Origin: Chloroflexi bacterium HGW-Chloroflexi-2
Lineage (GTDB): Bacteria > Chloroflexota > Anaerolineae > Anaerolineales > Anaerolineaceae
DNA: 64,000 nt
Reading direction: 5' to 3'
Assembly: GCA_002840735.1 (NCBI GenBank)
Contig: PHBY01000010.1
Span: 1 to 64,000 of the forward strand
The notes beneath the pieces are model-generated. The model saw only the letters and a program-made list of their open reading frames with translations, had not been told where the DNA came from and did no database searches. Both the position numbers and the translations under genes were made by a program. Positions within the stretch are counted from its first letter, which is position 1. Each line of letters opens with the position of its first letter. Positions 9,222 to 18,808 of this stretch are shown here, one piece after another.

Positions 9222-11738
9222 ATGTTGAAATCAATAGGCTTTATTAAATTCATTGTCTTGTTTATATTATTTTCAATTCTTTTAAGTACATGCCAAATGC
9301 CAATAAGACCAATGACTGATAACCTGAAAAAAGATTTAATTTTTGGTAATTTAAATTATGACCAATATGATTACCAAACAGTGATAAATTCAATAAATAA
9401 AGATAAAACTGATTCAAAAATTTCTATACTAGAATTAGAAATCAAAGATGATAATTCTATTAGAACCTTTGCCTCTCAAGCCGACATCATTTTACTAAAA
9501 GGTATAAACCCCGCAACTTTTCAAGGTTATTTAAACTTAGAGCCGCTTATCCAATCTGATCAAACATTTTCCAATAATGATTTTTTGCCAAACTCGCTTA
9601 ATGCTTGTGCAGATGAAAATGGTAATCAGTATGGAATTCCAATCTGGGTTTATTTAACAGGTATTTATTACAATCCACAATTGTTCACCAAACAGCAAAT
9701 CGATTATCCGGAATATGATTGGACAATCGATTCTTTTCGACTAATCGTTTCTCAACTAGAAGATAAATACCCTATGGTTGATGATGGAGCACTATTATCT
9801 CCTTATATTTATGCTCATTTAAATAAAAATGATGGGAAAGTAAACGTCATTCAATTTTTGGAAGAATTAAATTGGTACGAGGATTTGGTAAAAAGTGGAA
9901 ATATTATCCTCAACACTGAAGGTTCAGGTAATCCATTTGATAGATCAGGAAATTCATCACTCTGGGTGGCATTTAGTGATGAAGAACTATTTCCATCAAT
10001 AAAGGATAGGGTTTTTCTTCCTTTTCCTGTTGGAAAAGATAACCAAATCGCGGCAGGAATTTTTTCGGATTGTATTGCCATTAGTGCTAACACATCAAAC
10101 CCTCAATTAGCGTGGGATGTGTTGAAATTAATCTTAAACAAGTTGCCATCCAAAGAAGGTGCCTTTTTTGCAAAAGAAGATATTTCAACGCTGTCAGAAA
10201 ATATACAATATGCATTCAACCATGGTGGGGTCATGAGTAAATATTCTTCTGAATCATTTTTTCTAAGGCAAGGATATATCAATGCTTTAGTTAATAATAT
10301 GGATTTAAATTTAGCTATCAGAAATGTCATTACTACCTATAGTTCGAAAGAGAATCAAGTGGATGGGACGGAGGAAGAGCTATCCACAGTAAGCACACCT
10401 ATCCCAACGCAAAACCCTAATTCCATCACGATAAATTTTGGATTTAAATACTATTCCAAACTAAATTACCAAGATCATTTAAACTCATTAATTTCTGAAT
10501 TTCAAAATGAGAATCCTGGGATCATTGTTTTATGGAGTACGGAAATTTCTCCCAAAGACAATAATAATATTTTGGAAGCCAGTAATGAATATGATTGTTT
10601 TCATTATTCCAGTCCTTTGATTGATGATTTACCTGTTGAAAATTTATTAGAATTAGACCCACTTATTGCAAACGAGGGCGATAATTTTCTGTCTTCATAT
10701 CCAGATTATTTATTTTCTCCATTCTCTGATGGTGGCAATATATATGGACTACCAGCCAGCAATTCAGCAGAATTTATTAGTATCAATTTAGATTTAATGA
10801 GAGAAAAAGGAATTTCAATTCCTACTTCAGATTGGACATTTAAAGATTTGTTATTAAAAGCTTCTGAAGGGAATGATGACTTTGAAATGAATTCTTCCTA
10901 TGGATTTAGTGCGGGTTCCAGTACATTACTTAATTATTTGGATCTCGAATGGTATGAAAAAAGCTCTGCATTGCCAAGGGCTTATCTTAATTCTCCAGAA
11001 ATTATTTCAGCAATGGATTGGATCAATAATCTCTATTTGTCGAAGAGCTTTTTACCCCAATATTTTTCTCTTTCACCAGAGAAACCAATTAATTATATAA
11101 ATTATCAAGAAGCTATCCAAAATGGGCAGGTATTAATGTGGGTATCATCTTTTGGATTTGAAAGTGAAACTGATTACCCGTTTTCAGTAAGTTACCTTTT
11201 GTTTCCTCAAGATAATGAGGGAAAAAGAATAAATCAAACTATATACCCCTTCGGTTACTATATTTCCAAAAATACGGTTAATGCGGATGCTTGCTGGGAT
11301 TGGATAAAATTCCTGTCAAACCATAGTTATGGTTTATTACCTGGATTACCCGCAACCACCTCAAAGGAGAGTTTGGATGTTTGGAGAAATCAATACTCAC
11401 TCGATCGGTTTGAAATTATTCAATCGGCGATACACAGTTATAGTCCTCCTCAAAATCCCTTTTTTGTTGAATATCAACCAATCATCGTGCGGCCTTACAG
11501 TGATTGGCTGAGTGCGGCATTAATCAGAACTTTTCAGGGGGAAGACCCAAATTTGGTTCTTAACGAGTATCAATCGTATGCAGATCGTTACCATACTTGC
11601 ATATCCAATCGAAATGTGACTAGTTTGACAAAATCCCAATTATTTAATCAAGTGGTTGAACCGTGTGCACAGGAAATAGACTGTTGTACATCCTCGACTC
11701 GAGGAAGCCAACCTTTTGGCTGTTGTGAAAACAAATGA
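9222..11738 (+). CDS. Double-domain extracellular solute-binding lipoprotein, array copy D
   Basis: About 838 residues. The start is ATG 9222, behind AAAGGAA and just before the signal peptide; lipobox LLSTC. Two solute-binding domains of the same type as copies A-C are joined by a Ser/Thr/Pro linker near residues 390-410. Conserved Cys are present: LNACADENG, SDCIAIS, EYDCF, ADACWDWIKFLS, YHTC. It is the most AT-rich of the five by eye and the most divergent. The usual ending CxxxVDPD is replaced by CAQEID followed by a Cys-rich tail (CC...GCC), encoded by DNA containing two perfect short inverted repeats. The ligand is unknown. Confidence 0.83.
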   Translation: MLKSIGFIKFIVLFILFSILLSTCQMPIRPMTDNLKKDLIFGNLNYDQYDYQTVINSINKDKTDSKISILELEIKDDNSIRTFASQADIILLKGINPATFQGYLNLEPLIQSDQTFSNNDFLPNSLNACADENGNQYGIPIWVYLTGIYYNPQLFTKQQIDYPEYDWTIDSFRLIVSQLEDKYPMVDDGALLSPYIYAHLNKNDGKVNVIQFLEELNWYEDLVKSGNIILNTEGSGNPFDRSGNSSLWVAFSDEELFPSIKDRVFLPFPVGKDNQIAAGIFSDCIAISANTSNPQLAWDVLKLILNKLPSKEGAFFAKEDISTLSENIQYAFNHGGVMSKYSSESFFLRQGYINALVNNMDLNLAIRNVITTYSSKENQVDGTEEELSTVSTPIPTQNPNSITINFGFKYYSKLNYQDHLNSLISEFQNENPGIIVLWSTEISPKDNNNILEASNEYDCFHYSSPLIDDLPVENLLELDPLIANEGDNFLSSYPDYLFSPFSDGGNIYGLPASNSAEFISINLDLMREKGISIPTSDWTFKDLLLKASEGNDDFEMNSSYGFSAGSSTLLNYLDLEWYEKSSALPRAYLNSPEIISAMDWINNLYLSKSFLPQYFSLSPEKPINYINYQEAIQNGQVLMWVSSFGFESETDYPFSVSYLLFPQDNEGKRINQTIYPFGYYISKNTVNADACWDWIKFLSNHSYGLLPGLPATTSKESLDVWRNQYSLDRFEIIQSAIHSYSPPQNPFFVEYQPIIVRPYSDWLSAALIRTFQGEDPNLVLNEYQSYADRYHTCISNRNVTSLTKSQLFNQVVEPCAQEIDCCTSSTRGSQPFGCCENK
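11691..11721 (+). repeat. Two adjacent hairpins inside the end of copy D
   Basis: TCCTCGA/TCGAGGA around one base (11691-11705) and AGCCAA/TTGGCT around four bases (11706-11721). They fall inside the reading frame and encode the anomalous Cys-rich tail. Confidence 0.6.
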
Positions 11739-11846
11739 GGTTACAGAAATTTTATCGTTCTTACTTTAATCCAATTTTCCCATGGAATTATTATTACACT
11801 TCGATCATCAATTAGTAACATTATAAGAGTAAACAAAGGAGTTAAA

Positions 11847-14447
11847 ATGTTTACAATAAAAAATGTAAGTGTAAATGCGATAATTATATGCGTAATGATT
11901 TTTCCTTTGACAAGTTGTGACCACGCGACAACAGAATTAATATCAGACAACTCTCAGCAGAAAGTAACGATCACCTTTGCAGCAACAACCGGCGCCGTAT
12001 CGCAATATGAAAAATTAATTACCACATTTGAAAGCCAACACCCGGACATCCGGGTTGAATTGCTCGCTATGGATGGGGAGCTACCGGATTATGAGCGGTT
12101 AACCTCACAGGCTGACACGCTTGTGCTGGGTAGTGCGGTATCAGCGGAAAACAGCCATCTATTTCTGGACCTGACGCCATTAATGCCCAATGAGGACTTC
12201 AGTCCAGATGATTTCTGGCCGAATTCATTGCAGGGCTGCCAGAGCGGGGATAAGCAAGCAGGGTTGCCGGTATCTTTAAACCCGAGCCTGGTTTTTTACA
12301 ACAAGAATATTTTTGATCAGAAAAATGTGGCATACCCACAACCAAGCTGGGAGTGGGATGAATTTAAAAATACGGTTCAGTTGCTATCCGACACAAGCGG
12401 AACGGAACCTGTCTACGGCTTTGTGGATAACAGCGCCGGGTTTATCCTGCGCCCTGAAACCCATGCGTTATTAGGTACCAATAAAACCCCTGCCGAAGTG
12501 GGTGCTACGTTGGACTGGTACCTGGAACTGGCTCGTTCTGGAGAAATAGCCATTCCGGGGGTGAATATAGAAGAAAAAACCAATGATCTGGTGCGTGGTA
12601 ATCAAGCTGCCATGTGGGTAGGAACGTTATCAGGTTTTTCGTACGACCTGCAAGGGTTGGATTTTGAAGTGGGTTTTGTTCCATTCCCAACATCCTCCAG
12701 AAGTGAATTTGGGAGCAACCCGGTCAGTGTCAGTTGCGCGATGGTCAGTGCTGGTACCGGGTACCTGGAGGCAAGCTGGACATGGTTGAATTTTCTCAGT
12801 CACAATTCGGTGGGCATATCATCCGGTTTTCCGGCCAATCTTGCGGCGATTGAAGATTCCCCTGAATGGGTAAGCCAGACACCGGAAAGACAGACGGCAA
12901 TTCGGGGGGCACTGCAAGGCGGATGGTACGGTTGGGTAAAATACGACTTTACACCAATCGCACAAGCTTTCCAAAAATCAATTCAATCGGGGCAAAGGCT
13001 GGCAGATCTGCTACCAACAAACTTATCCCTGCTGGCTTTGGAACGTGATATCCCGGAAGTAGAACATACACCGCAGGCAGTCATGGCACCAGAACCGACT
13101 CCCCTTCCAAAAACAGAGAAAGCGGAAAACGCTTTGAGTGCTGTTTATTTTGCTGATCCTGGTTTACATGACAATAGAAATGTGCTAGCCCTGGCAGAGG
13201 AATTTAATCTGACCAATCCGGAATATTATATTGAAATTGTGACCGAGCGCGGGATGGATTTCGTAAATATTAACAGTAATGAGTATGATATTAAAAATTA
13301 TGATTGTTTTCTGGCACCAGCTGCCACTGTTTCTTATCACTTGGAAGAGATAAATCAGGAGGGAAGTTTTTTACAAAATATTTATTCGTTGGACCCGTTT
13401 TTGGATTTAGATGAAAACTCAGTCCTTAGTGATCTTGACCCTGATCTGGTCACCCTCTTACAGGTGGATGGATCTTTGTACGGTATTCCTCAAACCATTA
13501 ATCCTTTATTCGTTTATTACAATGCCAATTTATTGCAGTAATTAAGGTTGGAACCACCCAATTTGGATTGGACGGTGGAGGATTTTTGGGCGTTGACACA
13601 ACAAGCCGCTCTTAAGAAAGAAGGTGTCTATGGATATGTGCCTTACAGAGATTGGCCGAATTATTTTTTCAGCGATGCCAGTTATATGAAAATGGAAAAC
13701 CAAACTGTAAAAGCGGATTATGAAAACCCGCAACTGGTGGATTTACTTAATCAACTTTTACCATTGGTGAAAGACAAAACATTATTCCTGTATGATGCAG
13801 GCGGTACCCGCTCAGCCATGGGAAACTATATGCTGCGCGATGAATTGATCCGCTTTGAGTATGGTCTGCTTTGGCTGGATGGTATTGGTATGTCTTCCAC
13901 ACCACCCGCCCGTGACAGAAATGATTTTGAGATCGGAATTGCCGTATACCCAGCCAAGCAGGTAGTCGATCCAAGTGATATCAGTGCATTTTTTATTTCC
14001 CGTCACACTGAAAACCCACAGGTGTGCTGGGAATGGTTCAAGTTTTTATCACAGCAACCTAATAATGGGTTTAAAGGAATTCCACTAAAACCTTCTATTC
14101 TGGGCTCAGAAAATTGGGCTGCTTCAGTTGGAGAAGGACGGGCAACCGTCTACCGGGCAACATTATCAAAATTGCAATTTTCATCTGAAGTGAGTTTTTT
14201 TCCACACATGCCGTTTAGCCAGTGGTGGACCGATGCAATCGTAGCAATCCTACAGGATGGTCAGGATATGAGTGCCGTATTGAAAGAAACCCAATACAAA
14301 GCCCAAGCAACCCTGGATTGCATGCAATCTGCCGGATATTCTGCTGTTTTACCTTATGAAGAGACGTATGAGGCTGCAATCGCCTGTGCGCATGAAGTCG
14401 ACCCGGATTATTACTCGATGTCCGAGTTGTGGTCTGTCAATCGATGA
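11847..14447 (+). pseudogene. Double-domain solute-binding lipoprotein, array copy E, split by an in-frame stop
   Basis: The start ATG follows AAAGGAG. The signal peptide ends in lipobox PLTSC. A complete first solute-binding domain and Pro/Thr linker precede the start of domain 2. The frame then hits TAA at 13539-13541 and continues in the SAME frame to 14447. Across the stop, ...YYNANLLQ-stop-LRLEPP matches ...YYNPVLLEQAGLEPP in copy C, so the stop replaces a Gln codon (CAA to TAA, one base). No frameshift is needed. A TTG at 13548 could restart translation but lacks a well-spaced ribosome-binding site. The remainder keeps PQVCWEWFKFLS and a CAHEVDPD ending, so decay is recent, the stop is read through, or the base is an error. 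Confidence 0.8.
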
Positions 14448-14533
14448 GGTTGGAATTATTTACTGAGTGAAAGAAGCGGCAGACCTGGTGGTTATCAGCT
14501 ACAATAACAGAAAAGGCGGTTAAAAATTATCGA

Positions 14534-17389
14534 ATGGTTTCACATCTGATTAAATTCTCGCTCAAACGCTTGCGCACCCATCGCTGGCTGGCACTCAGCC
14601 AGGTACTGGGTTTGATGGCTGCGGTTGCCCTGGCGGTGGCGGTCCCCATGTACGCCGATGCGATTAATTACGATATCCTGAACAGTTCATTGACCGAATC
14701 CAGCAGCCAGACCCGCCGCCAGCCGTTCGATTTTGTGTTCCGGTATATCGGTAGTTGGTATGGTGCCATTACCCCGCAGCAGTATGAGCCTTTGGACCAG
14801 TATCTGAGCCAACAAGCCAGCCGGCAAGTCGGATTGCCGTTGCAACAATTAACCCGTTATGCCGCTACCGCCAACCTGCAGCTTTACCCGGCGGCACAGG
14901 TGCTCAACCCTCAGGCACGCCTGGACCTGGTGAAAGTTGCCTTTCTGGATAGCGTATTTGAGCAGGTGCAGGTGGTGGAGGGGAACCTGCCGCGCTCCCT
15001 GGAAGAAAGTGGAAATGTGCTTGAAGCACTGGTCTCCCTTGACCTGGCCAATGAGTTGGGATTGCAGGTGGGGCAAGACTACGCGCTCTTCAACCCGGCT
15101 ACCGCTTCGAATGCGGCTTTCCGGCAGGATGTGCGCATCAGCGGTTTATGGGTGGCGGCAGACCCGCAAAACAAGCTTTGGGCACTTTACCCGGCGGAAT
15201 CCTTCCGCAAAAAACTGATTATCAGTGAAGAAGGGTTTTGGTCATTGGTGGACGGGTTACCCTCCGGGTTGGATGAAGCCACCTGGCGTCTGACATTGGA
15301 TGGCAGCCAGGTTAACAGCAGTCAGGTGAGCCGGTTATTGACCCGCATTGATGTGCTAGAAAACCGGGTCAACGCCATGCTACCCAATACGGATTTGGAA
15401 ACCTCGCCTGCACCAGCCATGCGCCAGTACCAACAGTCCGTACGCAGCCTTTCCGGTTCCCTGTTTGCTTTCAGCATACCGGTGTTAGGTCTGGTGCTGT
15501 TTTTTCTGGCTTTGATCTCAAACCTGTTTGTGCGCTCCCAACGTAATGAGATTGCTGTGTTGCGCAGCCGCGGCGCATCCCGCCACTGGATTATAGCGGT
15601 ATACGCTATTGAATGGGCTTTATTAGGCCTTGTCAGCTTATTACCCGGGATCCTGCTGGGGAATTTCCTGGCTGGGTTAATGAGCAAAACCAGTTCTTTC
15701 CTGGAATTTTCACGCCCTATGGCGGCTTCCCTGCAGATCAGTAGTCGTGATGCCGGCATCGGACTGCTGGCATTGGTGGTGGGGATTGGGTTTTGTTTGT
15801 TGCCGGTCTGGAAATATGGCAGGGATACAATCATCTCCTATAAGCTGGAACATGCCCGCCAGAAACAAACACCTTTCTGGATGCGCTATTATCTGGATTT
15901 AGCTTGTTTGTTGCCATCGCTGTATGGTTTATATACCCTGCAGGTACGCGGGCGTCTGGCTATTCTGGGTAAAAACCTGGGTAGTAATGACCCTTATCAG
16001 AACCCGCTGCTGTTCCTGCTACCGGCGCTTATGATCCTGGGATTGAGCCTGTTGGTGTTGCGTATTTTACCCTTCTTGTTCAACCTGTTGGCTTCTCTCT
16101 CCGCACGACTACGTGGTGTTGCCCTGGTATATGTGCTACGCCATTTTGCCCGTTCCGGGAATGCATACCAGAGTGTGCTGTTGTTAATCCTGATCACTTT
16201 TGGTTTGGCTGCTTTTACATCGTCAATGGCTTTTTCGCTCGATCGCACGGTTGAGGATAGTATCCGTTATACCAATGGGGCGGCATTGAATCTGGTTGAA
16301 GGGGGAGAATTCATCAGCACCGAATCCAACGACCAGGCAGCGGAAAGCAATAGCAGTTCCTCTTCCGATTCTGAAGGATATTGGAATTTTTTACCGGTCA
16401 GTGATCACCTCTCCCTCCCGGGTGTCCTTTCGGCAACCCGGGTCGGGATGTATGCTGCCGGTTTTCAGAGTGGGAATCGATCGGCTAACGGGGACCTGAT
16501 GGGAATTGACCGCGCAAGTTTTGGGCAGACAGCCTTTTTCAGGTCTGATTTTGCCACCGAACCACTGAATGGTCTACTCAACCGTCTGGCTTCCACACCA
16601 GATGCCATATTGGTGGATCAGACCACCTGGGAACGCTTTAACCTCGAAGTGGGGAGCACCCTGGACGTACGGGTGACTATCAACCAAAGCGTATTCCCAA
16701 CATCCTTTACCGTGGCGGGTGTGTTTACGCGTTTCCCCACCTGGGCAGCGGAAAGTCAGAAGGCATTATTTGTTGCCAATTTGGATTATTTATTTGAAAC
16801 CTGGGGCATGTTACAGCCTTATGAGGTCTGGTTAAACACCGATCCTACTGCGAAAACCCAGGAGATTGTCCGTGGAATTAATAATCTGGGTGTCAGTGTG
16901 GTTCGGGTACGCGATACGCAAGCCGATATCAACCAGGCTTTAATCACACCAGCCCGTCAAGGGGTGCAGGGAATGCTTTCAATCGGTTTTTTGGCTTCCT
17001 CCGCTTTAACGGTAATTGGCTTCTGCTTATTTGCTGTCTTTTCTTACCGTGAACGCTTCATCCAATTGGGTGTATTACGGGCGATCGGATTAAGCATCGC
17101 CCAGATGCGTACCAGCCTGGGGTTGGAACTGGCAGGTCTGATTGTGTTAGGTGTCTCTTGTGGTAGTGGGATTGGGATGTTCATTGCCACCTTGTTTATC
17201 CCATACCTGCCGGTCAGTACCGGAACCGGGGTGGAGATACTGCCACAGATTACGCAAATTGCCTGGTCTAAAATGATCATGGTTTACTTATTGTTTACGT
17301 GTGTTTTGCTGCTGGGTTTGGCGATATTAGTTTTCTTCCTGCGTAAAATTAAGATTTTTCAAGCGATCAAATTGGGCGAGACCCTCTAA
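14534..17389 (+). CDS. Large FtsX/MacB-like ABC exporter permease
   Basis: 951 residues. It is a fused permease with two FtsX units. A first membrane helix lies at about 18-45, followed by a long extracytoplasmic domain and three helices near 305-440. A second helix and Ser-rich extracytoplasmic domain start at about 545, and three final helices fill about 815-945. FVRSQRNEIAVLRSRGAS and FIQLGVLRAIGLS are the typical cytoplasmic coupling segments after the second helix of each unit. Family members use ATP hydrolysis on the inside to move or release lipids, lipoproteins or peptides outside the membrane, and do not normally import. It heads a four-gene operon with a fusion protein and two ATPases, directly behind the solute-binding array. 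Confidence 0.85.
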   Translation: MVSHLIKFSLKRLRTHRWLALSQVLGLMAAVALAVAVPMYADAINYDILNSSLTESSSQTRRQPFDFVFRYIGSWYGAITPQQYEPLDQYLSQQASRQVGLPLQQLTRYAATANLQLYPAAQVLNPQARLDLVKVAFLDSVFEQVQVVEGNLPRSLEESGNVLEALVSLDLANELGLQVGQDYALFNPATASNAAFRQDVRISGLWVAADPQNKLWALYPAESFRKKLIISEEGFWSLVDGLPSGLDEATWRLTLDGSQVNSSQVSRLLTRIDVLENRVNAMLPNTDLETSPAPAMRQYQQSVRSLSGSLFAFSIPVLGLVLFFLALISNLFVRSQRNEIAVLRSRGASRHWIIAVYAIEWALLGLVSLLPGILLGNFLAGLMSKTSSFLEFSRPMAASLQISSRDAGIGLLALVVGIGFCLLPVWKYGRDTIISYKLEHARQKQTPFWMRYYLDLACLLPSLYGLYTLQVRGRLAILGKNLGSNDPYQNPLLFLLPALMILGLSLLVLRILPFLFNLLASLSARLRGVALVYVLRHFARSGNAYQSVLLLILITFGLAAFTSSMAFSLDRTVEDSIRYTNGAALNLVEGGEFISTESNDQAAESNSSSSSDSEGYWNFLPVSDHLSLPGVLSATRVGMYAAGFQSGNRSANGDLMGIDRASFGQTAFFRSDFATEPLNGLLNRLASTPDAILVDQTTWERFNLEVGSTLDVRVTINQSVFPTSFTVAGVFTRFPTWAAESQKALFVANLDYLFETWGMLQPYEVWLNTDPTAKTQEIVRGINNLGVSVVRVRDTQADINQALITPARQGVQGMLSIGFLASSALTVIGFCLFAVFSYRERFIQLGVLRAIGLSIAQMRTSLGLELAGLIVLGVSCGSGIGMFIATLFIPYLPVSTGTGVEILPQITQIAWSKMIMVYLLFTCVLLLGLAILVFFLRKIKIFQAIKLGETL

Positions 17390-17407
17390 CAGAGATAGGG
17401 AGGTTTT

Positions 17408-18808
17408 ATGAGAAAAATTTTTCAGCAAATTGGTATGGTATTTATTTTGGTATTAACCGCCGGTTGTGCCCCCAATCGTTCAGCGATCACGCCAACGTTG
17501 GTTCCCACACCGGTCACTGTTGAGAAACCGGTTTATACTGTTGAAAGGGGGTTGGTGGAACAAGTGGTACAACTAACCGGCCGCGTGTCACCTAAAGTTC
17601 AGCAGGACTTATATTTCCGCGCGGATGGCTTTGTGAAAGAAGTCTTGGTGCAAAATGGCGATTGGGTAACGAAAGACACGGTCTTGGCCAGGTTGGATGA
17701 ACCGGAACGTTACCAGGCTGATGTGGCTTCCGCCGAGTTGGCTTATGAGCAAGCCAAGATAAAATTGGAACAAACCAAAATGGATGCACCCATTCAGGCG
17801 GCCCAGGCCAAAATTACACTTTTGGAAGCCCAGATTGCGTTGGACAAGGCCAGGAATGATCGGGCAGCGATGCAATACCCGCGGGTGACCGACGGATTAA
17901 AGCTGGAACAATTGCGCGGAGATGTAGCTGCAGCCTTAAGCTCGCTCAATGATGCCCAACAGGCATTTGATGACGTGGCTGATAAGCCAGAGGGGGATCC
18001 CTACCGTCAAATGATCTTGCAAAGTCTCCTGGATGCACGTCAAGCTTATAACCGTGCTGTGATCAATTTAAACTGGGCTGAAGGAAAAGGTACCCAGGCT
18101 GATCTGGACCTGGCAGATGCCAAAGTAGCCCTGGCACAGGCAAATTATGAGAAAGCTTTGGCAGAAGCAGAATTCTGGAATGAGGATGGTGGGTTAACCG
18201 AAATTCGCCTGGCAGAATTAGTATTGCAGGATGCCGAAACACGTCTGGCTTTGGCTACCAAAACCTTGGGAAGTATCGAACTGGTAGCGCCTATCAACGG
18301 GCAGGTGCTCTCATTAAGTATCGTGCCGGGTAGTCAAGTGCGTGCATTTCAAGCTGTAATCACCCTGGCTGATCCGGCAGAGCTGGTATTGATGTCCATC
18401 CCCGCCGTGAAAGACCTGAACAAACTGGCAGTTGGAATGCAGGCAGTGGTGCGTCTGTCCTCTCAACAAGGACAGGAATATACGGCAACCATCAGTAACA
18501 TTCCTTTGGATTTAACCTCGGCCAGTGAATTATCCTCCGGAAATAACGCCGTACAGGTCACCTTGAACGAGCAGGCCGATGTGTTGCAATTGGGCGATGC
18601 AGCCACCATCCTGATTAAAGTGGATGCACGGCAGGATGTACTCTGGTTACCACCGGCTGCGATCCGTTCCTTCCAGGGGCAGGATTTCGTGTTTGTGGAA
18701 AGCGGAGGCGTTCAACGAAGGGTGAATGTAGTGCTGGGGTTGAAGGCAAACGACCGGGTTGAGATTGTATCCGGACTGGAAGAAGGACAGCAGGTGGTCG
18801 GTCAATAA
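17408..18808 (+). CDS. HlyD/MacA-type membrane-fusion lipoprotein of the exporter
   Basis: 466 residues, start ATG behind GGGAGG. The signal peptide ends in lipobox LTAGC. The protein has a lipoyl/barrel-sandwich half (near 60-95), a long coiled-coil rich in Ala, Gln, Leu and Lys (about 95-285), the second lipoyl half (APINGQVLSLSIVPGSQV), and beta-barrel and membrane-proximal domains, with WLPPAAIRSF near 415. This is the normal order for periplasmic adaptor proteins that partner MacB/FtsX-type exporters. The gene stop overlaps the ATPase start (TAATG). It probably links or gates the exporter at the outer face of the membrane. Confidence 0.85.
   Translation: MRKIFQQIGMVFILVLTAGCAPNRSAITPTLVPTPVTVEKPVYTVERGLVEQVVQLTGRVSPKVQQDLYFRADGFVKEVLVQNGDWVTKDTVLARLDEPERYQADVASAELAYEQAKIKLEQTKMDAPIQAAQAKITLLEAQIALDKARNDRAAMQYPRVTDGLKLEQLRGDVAAALSSLNDAQQAFDDVADKPEGDPYRQMILQSLLDARQAYNRAVINLNWAEGKGTQADLDLADAKVALAQANYEKALAEAEFWNEDGGLTEIRLAELVLQDAETRLALATKTLGSIELVAPINGQVLSLSIVPGSQVRAFQAVITLADPAELVLMSIPAVKDLNKLAVGMQAVVRLSSQQGQEYTATISNIPLDLTSASELSSGNNAVQVTLNEQADVLQLGDAATILIKVDARQDVLWLPPAAIRSFQGQDFVFVESGGVQRRVNVVLGLKANDRVEIVSGLEEGQQVVGQ

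Noticed and set aside
13548-14447. Independent gene starting at TTG 13548
   Set aside because: It begins mid-domain in the same frame as copy E and has no well-spaced ribosome-binding site; treated as the second part of a split gene.
15322-15834. Antisense 170-codon frame in the FtsX permease gene
   Set aside because: Shadow frame; basic, repetitive translation typical of the complement of a membrane-protein gene.
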